This document shows, in pieces, positions 35,756 to 46,389 of a stretch of DNA of 64,000 nt (its first letter is position 1; each line of letters starts with the position of its first letter). The position numbers and the translations under genes are program-made. The DNA comes from Cyathus striatus. Lineage: Eukaryota > Basidiomycota > Agaricomycetes > Agaricales > Nidulariaceae. Below the pieces are notes generated by a model. It was not told the origin of the DNA. It ran no database searches and saw only the letters and a program-made list of their open reading frames with translations. The stretch covers positions 3,038,001 to 3,102,000 of the forward strand of contig JAOVFP010000001.1 of assembly GCA_025738555.1 (NCBI GenBank), given 5' to 3'.

Positions 35756-36976
35756 AAAATATCCGGTTTGGGTTGTCTCACAAAGTTGAATACAACGATT
35801 AATTCCAGTTTCCTTAAAATATACCTGTTCGCTCTTCTTCCTTACGAGAAGGCTTTTAGTTGGCTGAGATAATGGGATATGGAGACAACAGTAAACTAAA
35901 GGAACGACTTGGGTGGGATAGAAGAGAATGTAAGGATACTCCCACCCGCAGAGACCAACCACATTCTGCATGTACTCAAGACATCGACACAAGCTTTGCC
36001 TGTATACCACCAGGGTTCACACCTGCATCGCGGGGTCCCTCTCATATTTACCTCCTGGTGCTCCCCCTACGGGGGTAGTATCCCTGAGTTCACACCAAAC
36101 ACCCGCTGCCAGTTTTCTCTCTCTCATACGATACATTTTACTATACAATTACTTTACGTTCCAGTAGGTAGTAGCTGCTCCCGGGCTGCCGTAGCACTGT
36201 CGTGACATATAGCCTGCCACAATCGACAATAAAATATGTCTTTTTTTATATAAAAAAAAAGATATATGGGTACTTTTAGGTTTGACGGACAGAGTCTGGA
36301 CTCTGGAGTGTTCAACTTTTGGCCTTGGACGCGTACAGACTCGGCGCTGGGGAAAGACACTCACCAGACACACACCGTCTATAATCACTTGAACTTACTT
36401 CCGTGACTTTGTATACATGTCAATTATTGATAAGTATCGTGTCCCTTGAAGCAGAAAGCATGACACCTATTTTATGTCATAGAAGTGACATGATAACTAA
36501 ACATGTCCTCATATGTTCGGGCGTGAAGGAGACAATGTTATAAATAGATAACTTCACACTGCACTACTGTGCTACTAACTAACTAATTTACTACCTTCGA
36601 TTTACTTATGACAATGAGAGTTTGCTATCGCGAATGAATCAGCAGCTTACAGTACTACTTAATCGAGTTGGAATAAATTGACTGGCAGTTTCATGAGAAA
36701 AATCGGAGACAATATTTGTACTTCATGTCATACTTACGAGTAAAAATTATGATGTGATTACTAAGTCGCTCAGTCAGACTTCGAAAAGGATGTAAACTTG
36801 ATTTGCAGATAACTTAGCAACAAACTCTTAAGCGTGCTGTACCTCTACACCTGCATCTCATACAAAATGTATAAAAGGACTGCGACCAATCATCCTTACA
36901 GTCGTCTCCCATCTCACTCATTGACACAGCGATTTCAAAGCAACATACTAACTCCGATACTTTGGTCTGATCAAAT
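35756..36976. other. Intergenic region GST2-GST3
   Basis: No gene supported. A T-tract/A-tract palindrome around 36237-36266 could act in transcript ending. 36470-36976 is the duplicated promoter block. Confidence 0.4.
36758..36876 (+). promoter_or_regulatory. GST3 promoter elements (Yap1-like site, TGATTTGCA, TATA)
   Basis: TTACTAA 36758-36764, then TCAGTCAG; TGATTTGCA 36799-36807; TATAAAA 36870-36876, 107 nt before the ATG. The same order and similar spacing as GST2. Confidence 0.55.
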
Positions 36977-37894
36977 ATGGTCCTGAAACTCTACGGAAAC
37001 ACAAAGGCGACATGCACCATGCGAGTAGCCGTCGTTCTGCACGAGAAAAAAGTCCCCTTTGAATTTCATAACATCGATCTTATGAAGGGCGAGCAGAAGT
37101 CCCCAGAGTTCCTTAAACACCAACCATTCGGTGTGGTGCCTTACATTGTAAGTTACGAAGTGATATTACTTGATATTTTAAAATCTCATGTTTTCTTCCA
37201 GGATGACGATGGTTTTATCCTATACGAATCTCGAGCCATTGCTCGTTATATTTCAATGAAATATGCTTCTCAGGGAACTCAGGATTTAATTCCTACTAGT
37301 GACGTGAAGAGACAGGCTCTTTTCGAGCAAGCAGCGAGCATCGAAGTAAGCAATTTCGATCCATACGCGTCCCAGGCCGTGCGCGAAAATCTTTTTAAAA
37401 AGTAAGTTATGATTTTATATATATACCTCCCGTTTTCTCCAACAAGGGCGTACATCTGAGGCGAGTAAGTACTAATTAATGACATGCACCACAGGCTGTT
37501 CGGCCAAACCCCTGATCTTGAGATCTACAATAAAAATATTGAAATACTCACAGCTAAGCTGGACGTCTACGATAAGATATTGAGCAAGCAAAAGTATATG
37601 GCTGGGGACGTGAGTCAAGTTTTTACACCATTTTTGTTGGATAAAAGCAATACTGAATATACATAGAGCTTAACTCTTGCAGACCTTTTCCACCTTCCAT
37701 ATGCCAATCTTCTCGCTGCGGCTGGATCCAACGTAATGTTGGAGAAGCCTAATGTCGCCAGGTAAAGTTCTCGCTCGTCCAAATGTCTCTTGTGATAACT
37801 TATCCTTTGTTACAGATGGTTCAATGATATCAAATCTCGCCCTGCTTGGAAGGCTGTAGAAAACGGTATCGTGGCCATCGCCTCTTATAACTAG
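36977..37894 (+). CDS. Phi-like glutathione S-transferase, GST3 (Ala at catalytic Ser position)
   Basis: Begins MVLKLYGNTKATCTMRVAVV; position 11 is Ala, so the usual phi-class Ser hydroxyl is missing, although Thr12 is adjacent. The remainder is standard: HEKKVPFEFHNIDLMKGEQK, QPFGVVPYI, DDDGFILYESRAIARYISMK, LFGQTPDLEIYNKNIEILTA, KLDVYDKILSKQKYMAGD, LAAAGSNVMLEKPNVARWFN, ending AIASYN and TAG at 37892-37894. The five-exon structure is kept and the frame is intact. A recent duplicate of GST2. The Ala may mean altered chemistry, such as a binding (ligandin) role or use of Thr12. Confidence 0.88.
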
Positions 37895-38856
37895 AAATTA
37901 TCCGGTTTGGGTTGTTTCACGTGGTTGATCACAATGATTAGTTTCAGTTTTCTAAGAAATATACCTATTAACCTCACGAGAAAGGTGAAAAGTGAGCGTC
38001 AACGACACCCCACATATCGTCACTACAGGTAGTTCCTTATTAGTTCTTAATCTTCTTTCTTGATCTGCATTTTGTTGGAAGTGATCAGCGAACGCAGTGT
38101 AGGTTAGCCGATTCTGCTCAAGCACATAAGACACCAGGATGGCGTTTTATATATAATTAAATTTCCCATCGCACCCACGACCAATTAATTTTATGCACGT
38201 GTGGTGATACTACAGATTAACGAGGTACAGTAATTCCAAGAATTGTCGGTATCTTGGTTGAAGAATGGGTGACAGAGTGTGCTGGAGACGACGTCTGGAA
38301 GGTGGGATGCGGTAACTTAAGATGTTAGGAACTTTAATAATACGTAGCTAAAAGGTGGGAATAAACGATGTTAGACAATTGCTGTACAGCGAAATGACGA
38401 CTTGATGGGAACTACGCGATCTGCCAATTCAGTCAGATAAGTATCTCGTCGCGCTCACGACAAGAATTCTCTTCCGTCTACCGGTAACATCGGACATCTT
38501 TTATAGCACATGGGGGTCAGACTAGATGTTTGAGTGTACTTGCGAAAATATGTTTGATGGCAGCTCGGTGCAAAGACCGACATTGACATTGCAACGTAGT
38601 AATAGGACACATCATGAAGTGTAATGGCGAGACGGTGCAAAGACCGAGTCTAACATCGACCACCAAGTAAGCACATAAACCTGATTTGCAGCTCGACACA
38701 AACATTACCGAGTAGCACAAGGTTGTCCACGACTGCGTTTTATGCACAACATACAAAAGAAGAACACTTTATCATCTCAGTCGTCAACAGCATTCTTCTA
38801 TCGTCTAACGAACAACTTAACGCAACAACTTCTCTAAACAGCACTCACCATTGATC
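37895..38856. other. Intergenic region GST3-GST4
   Basis: No coding signal. Contains the decayed GST4 promoter. Confidence 0.4.
38692..38758 (+). promoter_or_regulatory. GST4 promoter remnant
   Basis: TGATTTGCA is kept at 38692-38700, but the TATA box reads TACAAAA (38752-38758), one base off the TATAAAA of the working copies and at the usual ~105 nt from the ATG. Confidence 0.5.
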
Positions 38857-39738
38857 ATGGTTTTTAAACTCTACAGAAACATCGACTCCATATACACCAA
38901 GCGTGTCGCTGTTGTTTTGCTTGAGAAGAAGGTTCTCTTAGAGTTCCACAATATCGACCTTCAAAAGAGAGAACACAAGTCCCCAGAATACCTGAAGTAC
39001 CAGCGTTCGGACAGGTGCCATACAATGTAAGATTTCTCGCGATTAAATCTTTGATGTTCGCTAATTGGGATTGTTCTCCAGGATGAAGGCTTCATCCTCA
39101 ATGAATCACGCGCTATAGCGCGTTATATCGTAGTTAAATATGCTTCGTAGGGAACTCCGGGTCTGATACCTATTGCAGGCGTGAAGCAACAGGCGCTTTT
39201 CGAACAGGCAGCGAGTGTTGAAATGGGAAATTTCGATCCCCACGCAGGGCGAGCCGTTCGCGAAAACCTATTTAAGAAGTGAGAGGTGTTTTCTTCACCA
39301 TATTCCCTTCGGTGAAGATAACATTCTGGGTGTCGCAGATTATTTGGTCTTACTCCCGATCCTGAACAGTTCAAAGCCAGCATTCATATACTCTCCGCCA
39401 AGCTGGACGTGTACGATAAGATTCTGAGCAAGAAATATATGGCAGGTGATGTAAGTCGTTTCCTATACACTACTTTAGAAGATACTTTACTTACGGATCG
39501 AATGCAGACCTTGACAATTGCGGACCTTTTCCACCTTTCGTATGGAGTTCTCCTTAACGTGGCTGGATCCGATATTATGCAACAGAAACCCAATATCACC
39601 AGGAAATTATTCTGTATCATATATGAAGTCGATGGAAAACTTACGATTTTCTTCAAGTGGTTCAATGAGATTAGGTCCCGCCCTTTATGGAAGGCAGTGG
39701 AGAATGGAGTTGAGAGTGTCACCTCCTATGATTACTAG
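38857..39738 (+). pseudogene. Phi-like glutathione S-transferase, GST4, dead copy
   Basis: Starts MVFKLYRNIDSIYTKRVAVV, but QPFGQVP is broken by a one-base deletion at about 39003-39005 (the text reads QRSDRCH). The Gln codon in YASQGTPG has become TAG (39148-39150). The 3' part is still recognisable (LTIADLFHLSYGVLLNVAGS, NPITRK..., ending SVTSYDY). Two independent disabling changes and a degraded TATA box make it a pseudogene. Confidence 0.88.
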
Positions 39739-40843
39739 AGGACCTTTCTTTTGCTAGAGCTTGAACGATCGATATTTACGCATCAATAAACAGTTAATGT
39801 GATTATTGATTACGGTCTCCTGAAGCATTGCGAGTAGCTTAGTACTGGTGTCAAAGTCTGCCATACATTGATATATAGTGTATATACTACTTACTGGAAC
39901 TGTGCCGAGTGGCGCTTTGCGTTGGAGGTAAGTAGTCTGGCTAGAAGAGGATATATACATTGCACTCCTTTCTACCCATATGTTTGAGCTTAAATGATGA
40001 TCGATGGTTAGTTGCCAGGGATGAAATTTGTTCGTACGTAGCGGCCGATAGCTTACAAATATCGATAGAAGACTCTTACTCTAGGAGCCTACTAATCATC
40101 ATGTCAACTTTCTCGGAATAGCCCTACCATAACAAGTTCACGTGCTCCAATTCCAAGTACTTGCCTGCCAAAAATCAATCGCGTGAGCACGTTTACTTGG
40201 ATATTTGACCCCTAAATTGAGAAATGGTTAGGCCTGAGTGTGATTCAATTTCCTGGGGATCAGTGAAGCTTTGTATAACTATGGGCGTTAATATGCAGAT
40301 ATTATAAGACATACCGTGATTTGCGCTCGATAAAAATAGACGGACAGCGTAGTACATCCCGATAAGGGCTTTCAGGAGTTGAATGCGGTACTGGAAGCCT
40401 GGAGTTATACGTCAATACTAATGATAGAAACGATATTACTTGAGGCTCACCTGGTTTTGACCAGATTCTCTCGCAATATGGTGAAACTTTTCTAGTTATG
40501 TACCCCCAAGGCGACAGGATATAGCTTATAGGTGGAAACCGTCACAGAATTTCGGACGCGGGCGAAGTGATAAATGATTCAACTGTCGATTAGGGTGTCA
40601 TTGACCAATATTGCTATTAGTCAGACGAACACGTGTCCCATATGTAAACCTGATTTGCAAATCGTAACACCATGGTGGCAATCATCTTTCGAAAGACTCT
40701 TCCAAGACTCTTCTACCGCCCGTCTAGCTCTCATACTTAGTGCCCAATGTATAAAAAGGCGGTAGCTTTCAACTCGTATCGCCATCCCCCATTCCTATTA
40801 CCCTACACTTCTCTCAACACACAACCCCTCACCATCATCAACC
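39739..40843. other. Intergenic region GST4-GST5
   Basis: No gene. Part of it (around 40200-40350) resembles 42480-42640 upstream of GST6, another footprint of tandem duplication. Confidence 0.45.
40617..40756 (+). promoter_or_regulatory. GST5 promoter elements (AP-1-like TTAGTCAG, TGATTTGCA, TATA)
   Basis: TTAGTCAG at 40617-40624, TGATTTGCA at 40651-40659 and TATAAAA at 40750-40756, 94 nt before the ATG. Confidence 0.55.
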
Positions 40844-41721
40844 ATGGTTCTCAAACTCTATGGCAACCCCCACTCTACATGCACCAAGCGCGTAGCCGTC
40901 GTCCTTCACGAGAAGAAGGTCCCCTTCGAGTTCTTCGCTATCGATTTGACAAAAGGCGAACACAAGACTCCAGAGTACGTTAAACGTCAACCGTTTGGGC
41001 AGGTTCCATACCTTGTAGGTTTCTTGCGCAATAGTTCAATTGACACAGGCAGACGCTTATAGAATACTTCAGGACGACGACGGGTTTATCCTATACGAAT
41101 CTCGCGCCATTGCGCGATACATTGCGACGAAGTATGCCTCGCAGGGAACGGAGTTAATCCCCACGGATCTGAGAAAGCAAGCGCTGTTCGAGCAGGCTGC
41201 GAGCGTTGAGACGAGTAACTTTGATGCGTATGCGTCCCCGGCCGTGTTTGAGAATGTGTTCAAGGCGTGAGTTTTGTTGATCATCTATACGTTGTCCTTG
41301 TAGGCTGACATGCACATGAAGAAAACGAGGTGGTGTCCCTGACCCTGCGCGATTCAAGTTCTTGATTGAAACGCTCTCGGTCAAGCTGGACGTATACGAC
41401 CAGATTTTGGCCAAGCAGAAGTACGTGGCCGGCGATGTGAGTACCTCCACTGTATTCCTTGTTGTCGGAAGGCTGACTGGTTTATTGCAGAATCTGACCC
41501 TCGCAGATCTCTTCCACCTTTCTTTCGGTGCCATGCTCACTGTTGCTGGCTCCAATATTATGCAGGAGAAGCCTAATGTGGCTAGGTGAGCGACCTTCGT
41601 CAAATAATTATGTTTGAATGCGTGTATTTACAATCGTTATAGGTGGTTTAACGAAATAACCTCTCGCCCGTCCTGGCAAGCAGTGAAGGGCGGTGTTACC
41701 GGCGTGGCCTCCTACGATTAA
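40844..41721 (+). CDS. Phi-like glutathione S-transferase, GST5
   Basis: Starts MVLKLYGNPHSTCTKRVAVV with the catalytic-position Ser11. It has QPFGQVPYL, DDDGFILYESRAIARYIATK, FEQAASVETSNFDAYASPAV, KLDVYDQILAKQKYVAGD, NLTLADLFHLSFGAMLTVAG and KPNVARWFNEITSRPSWQAV, ending GVASYD and TAA at 41719-41721. The third exon begins after an acceptor near 41319-41320 and reads RGGVPDPARF rather than YHGLTPDPEKF, a small divergence at the domain linker. Intact; about 215 residues. Confidence 0.9.
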
Positions 41722-43177
41722 GTATGTGTTGATAAATAGAGTAATATAGCTAGTACCTTTGATGTTTTCATGTTGCTATGTCAAGAACAATGTGTGTATG
41801 TTAGACGAATGTTTCTTTGCCGAATGTCAAAAGATGGGTACTTGAATGACCTCTGAGGATAGCATTTAAGACGTATTATATCAGGAGGCCAGTGAGAGGC
41901 CTTGAACAAGCTCTTATACGTTCATGGGTAACTGGGTAGTAGTACAGATTGAAACTTGTTGCGCCAGTTGCTGAATCCTGAGGATCGCTAGTTGTTCGAG
42001 AGACCAGAAAAACTGTGTACATTATTTCATTTGAGTACTTACCGGTGCAATTCTATGCTCAGTGATGCTTCTCGCAAGGGTAGCCCGACTTCGCTGAAAA
42101 GAGAATGGAATTTCCTGTTATTTGAACGACTCGCCAAGAACGAGTACGCTTTGGCTTGAGCTTGGGTTAGAGTAAGTCGGAAAGGCGGTTCTTAGTTTAA
42201 AGTTACCAACGGTGTAAGCACTTTTCGCTCTGACCCGGGACCTAGTCACCTTCCGGGAGCTACCCTACCAGCAAGTTTAAGTCGGAATCCAAGCACAATC
42301 TGTACGCCAGATGCCAGAGAAAGCCAGACATCAATGGACATCAACCAAACATCAACCGCTTCATAACGCTTAATTGAATCTTGCACCGCTAAGCTCAGCA
42401 ATGGCATAACAGGTACAACGCCTTACTCACCCAACGCCGAAGCCGTATTGAAATATAAGCCTTGAGGTATCCATCATTACTTGTGGGCCTGCGCGTAATT
42501 TACTGAAGTACCTGGGGATCGGTAAATTCTGAGTAAAACTTTGTTGAGTTACATATAGGCGCCAAAGGACAGTGTCAGCAATACGGGCAATAGAGGACAC
42601 ACTGTGATTTGGGAGCGGTAAAAATATAATAAGGATAGATACTACGTTTGTTCACAGTAGGGTTGCAATAAACTAATAGAAGTGTCAAAGAAGTGTTCGA
42701 ATAACTGTGCTGTAAATATTTCAATGGCAGTGATCAAGCAGTGATAAGTTCATATCTGAGACTCACCAGATTGTGGCGCTGCTTCTCGAGTCTCAGAGCG
42801 CCATTTCTCAAGCCCACGATAATAGCAGGAGACTATTCGGGCGAAATCCAGCTTCGCTCCGTCGATCGTGAGCATCATTGTCCAATCTTAGTCAGTTGCT
42901 CAGTCAGAATCAAAAACGCGTGACCTCCACATAGACCCTGATTTGCAAAATTGCAAATGCATTTGGCAAATCGATGCACGGTGATAGGCGCCAGCGTTTC
43001 TAGCACTTTCGAAAGTCGTCACAGCAACTTTACTGCCTCCCATGTCTAGCTCTCATAGCACACAGTGTATAAAAGGACGATACCATCCATTTCATATCGC
43101 CATCTCCCACTCCAACTAGTCCAGCAAATCAGCCAAACAGCCTTCAAAACTCAAGCACCCACCTGTAACTTGCAACC
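41722..43177. other. Intergenic region GST5-GST6
   Basis: 1.45 kb without supported genes. The block around 42480-42640 is shared with the GST5 upstream region. Confidence 0.4.
42888..43074 (+). promoter_or_regulatory. GST6 promoter elements (AP-1-like TTAGTCAG, TGATTTGCA, TATA)
   Basis: TTAGTCAG 42888-42895 and CTCAGTCAG just after; TGATTTGCA 42939-42947; TATAAAA 43068-43074, 110 nt before the ATG. Confidence 0.55.
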
Positions 43178-44050
43178 ATGGTCCTCACACTCTACGGTAA
43201 CCCCAACTCTACGTGCACCAAACGCGTCGCCGTCATCCTTCATGAGAAGAAGGTACCCTTCGAGTTCGTCGTCATTGACTTCGCAAAGGGCGAGCACAAG
43301 ACTCCGGAGTACCTTACACGCCAACCATTCGGACAGGTACCCTACCTGGTGCGTTTCTTGCAGCGAATTTCTTCGTTTACGTGAGAGCTAATAACGTGTT
43401 GCAGGACGACGATGGTTTCATCCTATATGAATCTCGTGCCATCGGACGATACATCGCATCAAAGTATGCCTCGCAAGGCACACCAGGTTTGATCCCTACC
43501 GATCTGAAGAAGCAAGCACTGTTTGAGCAGGCTGCGAGTGTCGAGACGAGTAATTTTGACGCCTACGCGTCAAAGGCCGTATTTGAGAACGTGTTCAAGA
43601 AGTACGTTGCAGTCCCATAGATAGTCATAGATGCTGATATGCGCATGAAGGTATCACGGCCTCACCCCCGATCCAAAGACGTTCGAGTCATTGATTGGGA
43701 CTCTCTCAGCCAAACTGGATGTCTACGACCAGATCTTGAGTAAGCAGAAGTACGTGGCCGGCGATGTGAGTTTCTAGGCTGTGTCCCTTGTTCTCTGTAG
43801 GCTGACAATTGTCTCGCAGGAGCTGACCCTTGCAGACCTCTTCCACCTTCCTTACGGTGCAATGCTTGAAGTTGCTGGTTCTGACATTATAAAGCAGAAG
43901 CCTAATGTGGCTAGGTGAGTGACTGTTATCAAATAATGTTGTATGTATGCGTGTACTTACAATCACAACAGGTGGTTCAACGAAATCGCCTCTCTGCCAT
44001 CCTGGCAAGCAGTGAAAGGTGGTGTCGTGAGCGTAGCTTCCTATGCTTAA
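43178..44050 (+). CDS. Phi-like glutathione S-transferase, GST6
   Basis: Starts MVLTLYGNPNSTCTKRVAVI with Ser11. Then QPFGQVPYL, DDDGFILYESRAIGRYIASK, YHGLTPDPKTFESLIGTLSA, KLDVYDQILSKQKYVAGD, ELTLADLFHLPYGAMLEVAG and KPNVARWFNEIASLPSWQAV, ending SVASYA and TAA at 44048-44050. All five exons are in phase and all glutathione-site residues are kept. Close to GST5 and GST7. Confidence 0.9.
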
Positions 44051-44714
44051 GAAAGTGTCCTTTACGCTTTTGTTTGATGATTTCGTTCTACTGTTTCCAA
44101 GAACGATGTGTGTAGTATTAGACGAATTAAACTTCACAGTGCCCCAGAAACGCCCCCCGAATGGGTGTTAAAATACCTGGAACGAGTCGGACTTGACGAG
44201 TTAACATAGTCTGAGATTGAGAGAGAGGCGAGATACGGTGTTACATTGAAGGGAGTCGCAAGGCGGCAGCAGCAGGAGTCGAACGTACTTAACCAAGCAA
44301 CCAAGACTAGATTGAAGCTTGAGAACCATTAATCAGCGATAAATTGCGGGTATATACTGTCCTGACGGCCAGCATCATACTTTGCACACCATGTGTAGTA
44401 AAATGAGGACAACTTCATTGTCATCGCTTGAAGGTTGAGAATCATCAACCAGCAATTATCAGGATATATACCGGGTATTATGCCGACCAGAGCGGGATTC
44501 CCTTAGTAAGTCGTAATTGTAGTGGTTTCCAGACGCACTTTCGAAATTCTTTCCAGCCCTCGAGGTCCAGCTTCATGCTTTGCACACCATGTATAAAATG
44601 GCGATAGCTTCAAAGCCATATCGCCAACTTCCACTCCAACTTGCCCGAAGAACGAGTCAAACACCATTAAAAACCTAAGCAGTCAAGTGACAAGTGCTCA
44701 CTTAACTTGCAACT
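44051..44714. other. Intergenic region GST6-GST7
   Basis: No gene. It has a short internal duplication: CTTTGCACACCATGT occurs at 44382-44396 and again at 44578-44592, where it runs into the GST7 TATA box. Confidence 0.45.
44592..44598 (+). promoter_or_regulatory. GST7 TATA box
   Basis: TGTATAAAATGG, 123 nt before the ATG. Neither the TGATTTGCA element nor a TTACTAA-type site was seen upstream, so this copy may be controlled differently. Confidence 0.6.
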
Positions 44715-45597
44715 ATGGTTCTCAAACTCTACGGTGTCCCTGAATCCACATGCACCAAGCGTGTCGCTGTTGTCCTCCATGAGAAGAAGGTTCCCTACGA
44801 GTTAATCTTGGTTGACTATAAAAAAGGCGAGCACAAGACTCCAGAGTATCTTAATAAGTGGCAACCATTCGGGCAGGTTCCATCTCTAGTGAGTTTCTTA
44901 TACATATTGTCCGTTTGGTAAGCAAGAGTTGATGACGCATTCAAGGACGATGATGGCTTCATCGTATACGAATCCCGTGCCATTGCGCGATATATTGCGA
45001 CGAAGTACGCCTCTCAAGGCACTCCAGAATTGATACCCTCAGATATGAAGAAGCAAGTGCTGTTTGAGCAGGCTGCCAGCGTTGAGACCAGTAACTTTGA
45101 CCCGTACGCATCGCAGGCAGTGTCCGAGAATGTGTTTAAGAAGTGAGTTGGTATTTTACCTTCTGCGAATTGTTCGTTAAAGCTTACATGCATACGAAGA
45201 TCCCATGGACTCGTTCCCGATCCCGAAAAGTTCAAGTCTTTAATTGAGACACTATCCACCAAGTTGGACGTTTACGACCAGATTTTGGCGAAACAGAGAT
45301 ATGTGGCCGGTGATGCTAGTCTCCACTTTCGGGGTATCCTTCGTTTTCAGAAGCTGACAGCTATTTCATAGGAACTGACCCTCGCAGACCTTTTCCACCT
45401 TTCCTATGGTGAGATGCTAGCCGTCGCTGGCTCGGATATTATGCAGCAGAAGCCTAACGTGGCTAGGTGAGTGACATATCTTGTCAAGGAATAATGTATA
45501 TACTTACGATTGCTGCAGGTGGTTCAACGAAATCACCTCTCGTCCGTCCTGGGAAGCAGTGAAAAGTGGCCCTGTGAGCATGGCTTCCTATGATTAA
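44715..45597 (+). CDS. Phi-like glutathione S-transferase, GST7
   Basis: Starts MVLKLYGVPESTCTKRVAVV with Ser11. It has a one-residue insertion before the cis-Pro loop (NKWQPFGQVPSL), DDDGFIVYESRAIARYIATK, SHGLVPDPEKFKSLIETLST, ELTLADLFHLSYGEMLAVAG and KPNVARWFNEITSRPSWEAV, ending SMASYD and TAA at 45595-45597. Intron 3 would start with GC (45315-45316, GAT/GCTAGT) where the sister copies have GT. Splicing as a GC-AG intron restores the family frame. Otherwise intact. Confidence 0.85.
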
Positions 45598-46389
45598 GGA
45601 AGTGTCCTTCGGGTTTCTTGTTTCGATTTTCTTGTTTCATGATTTTGTGTTGCTATGCTTAAGAGCGATGTATATATTGTTATATGAGCTATACTTCGCA
45701 GGGTTCCAGTCTCCAGAGAAGCCCATGGACTAGTGAGAATGATTTGTAAAGCCAAAAAACGGGTCCCATTCTCGGAGATCTGTCTCACAAGACGTTTATC
45801 GTTTAGAAACAGCGAGAACAGTGTGAGGAGATAACCAATAAAGTAGAATTACGACAAGGAAAGTCACTAAGTTTCATGGAAGCTTGGTGGAAGCGAATTC
45901 AACGCTGAAGTGTGAGAATAAACTTAGGTAAGTAAGTAAGTAAGTACGTATTTACCATCACTAGAATCACTGGCATCAAGTTTCAACTTGGCAATGGACA
46001 CGCTCACTGACTCCGCTCAGGCTTGCATCATCTTCCCCAGGATCCCATTTCTCATGTCGCACATTGGCAAGAAAGTATCATATGATATACTTACGCTGCC
46101 CCATTTCGTTTAGTGTCCTATGACTATAAGTGCGTATGTGGTGTGCTCCAACTCATATACTGTACGTGCTTACTTTACTGTAAACCTACGATTCTTAACT
46201 TGATGTTTTCATATAGACCCTTTACCAATTTCCCATCGTTAGAGTCCTGTCACGAGCCAATCGCAAAGCCTTCTATACAATTATACCTGTCTCTTCTGAC
46301 ACAGCTTCAGCAGACGTGTGAAATGTGGAATACATTTAAACGACGTCTAAGCATGCGTATGCACCACGCTGGTCCCCTCGATTATCGAT
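45598..46389. other. Intergenic region between GST array and P450 array
   Basis: No gene. A short (AAGT)n microsatellite lies at about 45925-45945. Confidence 0.45.

Noticed and set aside
36237..36266. T-tract/A-tract palindrome resembling a terminator hairpin
   Set aside because: Simple-sequence DNA; factor-independent terminators are not expected for Pol II genes, and the position fits no gene end.
45925..45945. (AAGT)n microsatellite
   Set aside because: Short ordinary microsatellite, not a CRISPR or structured repeat.
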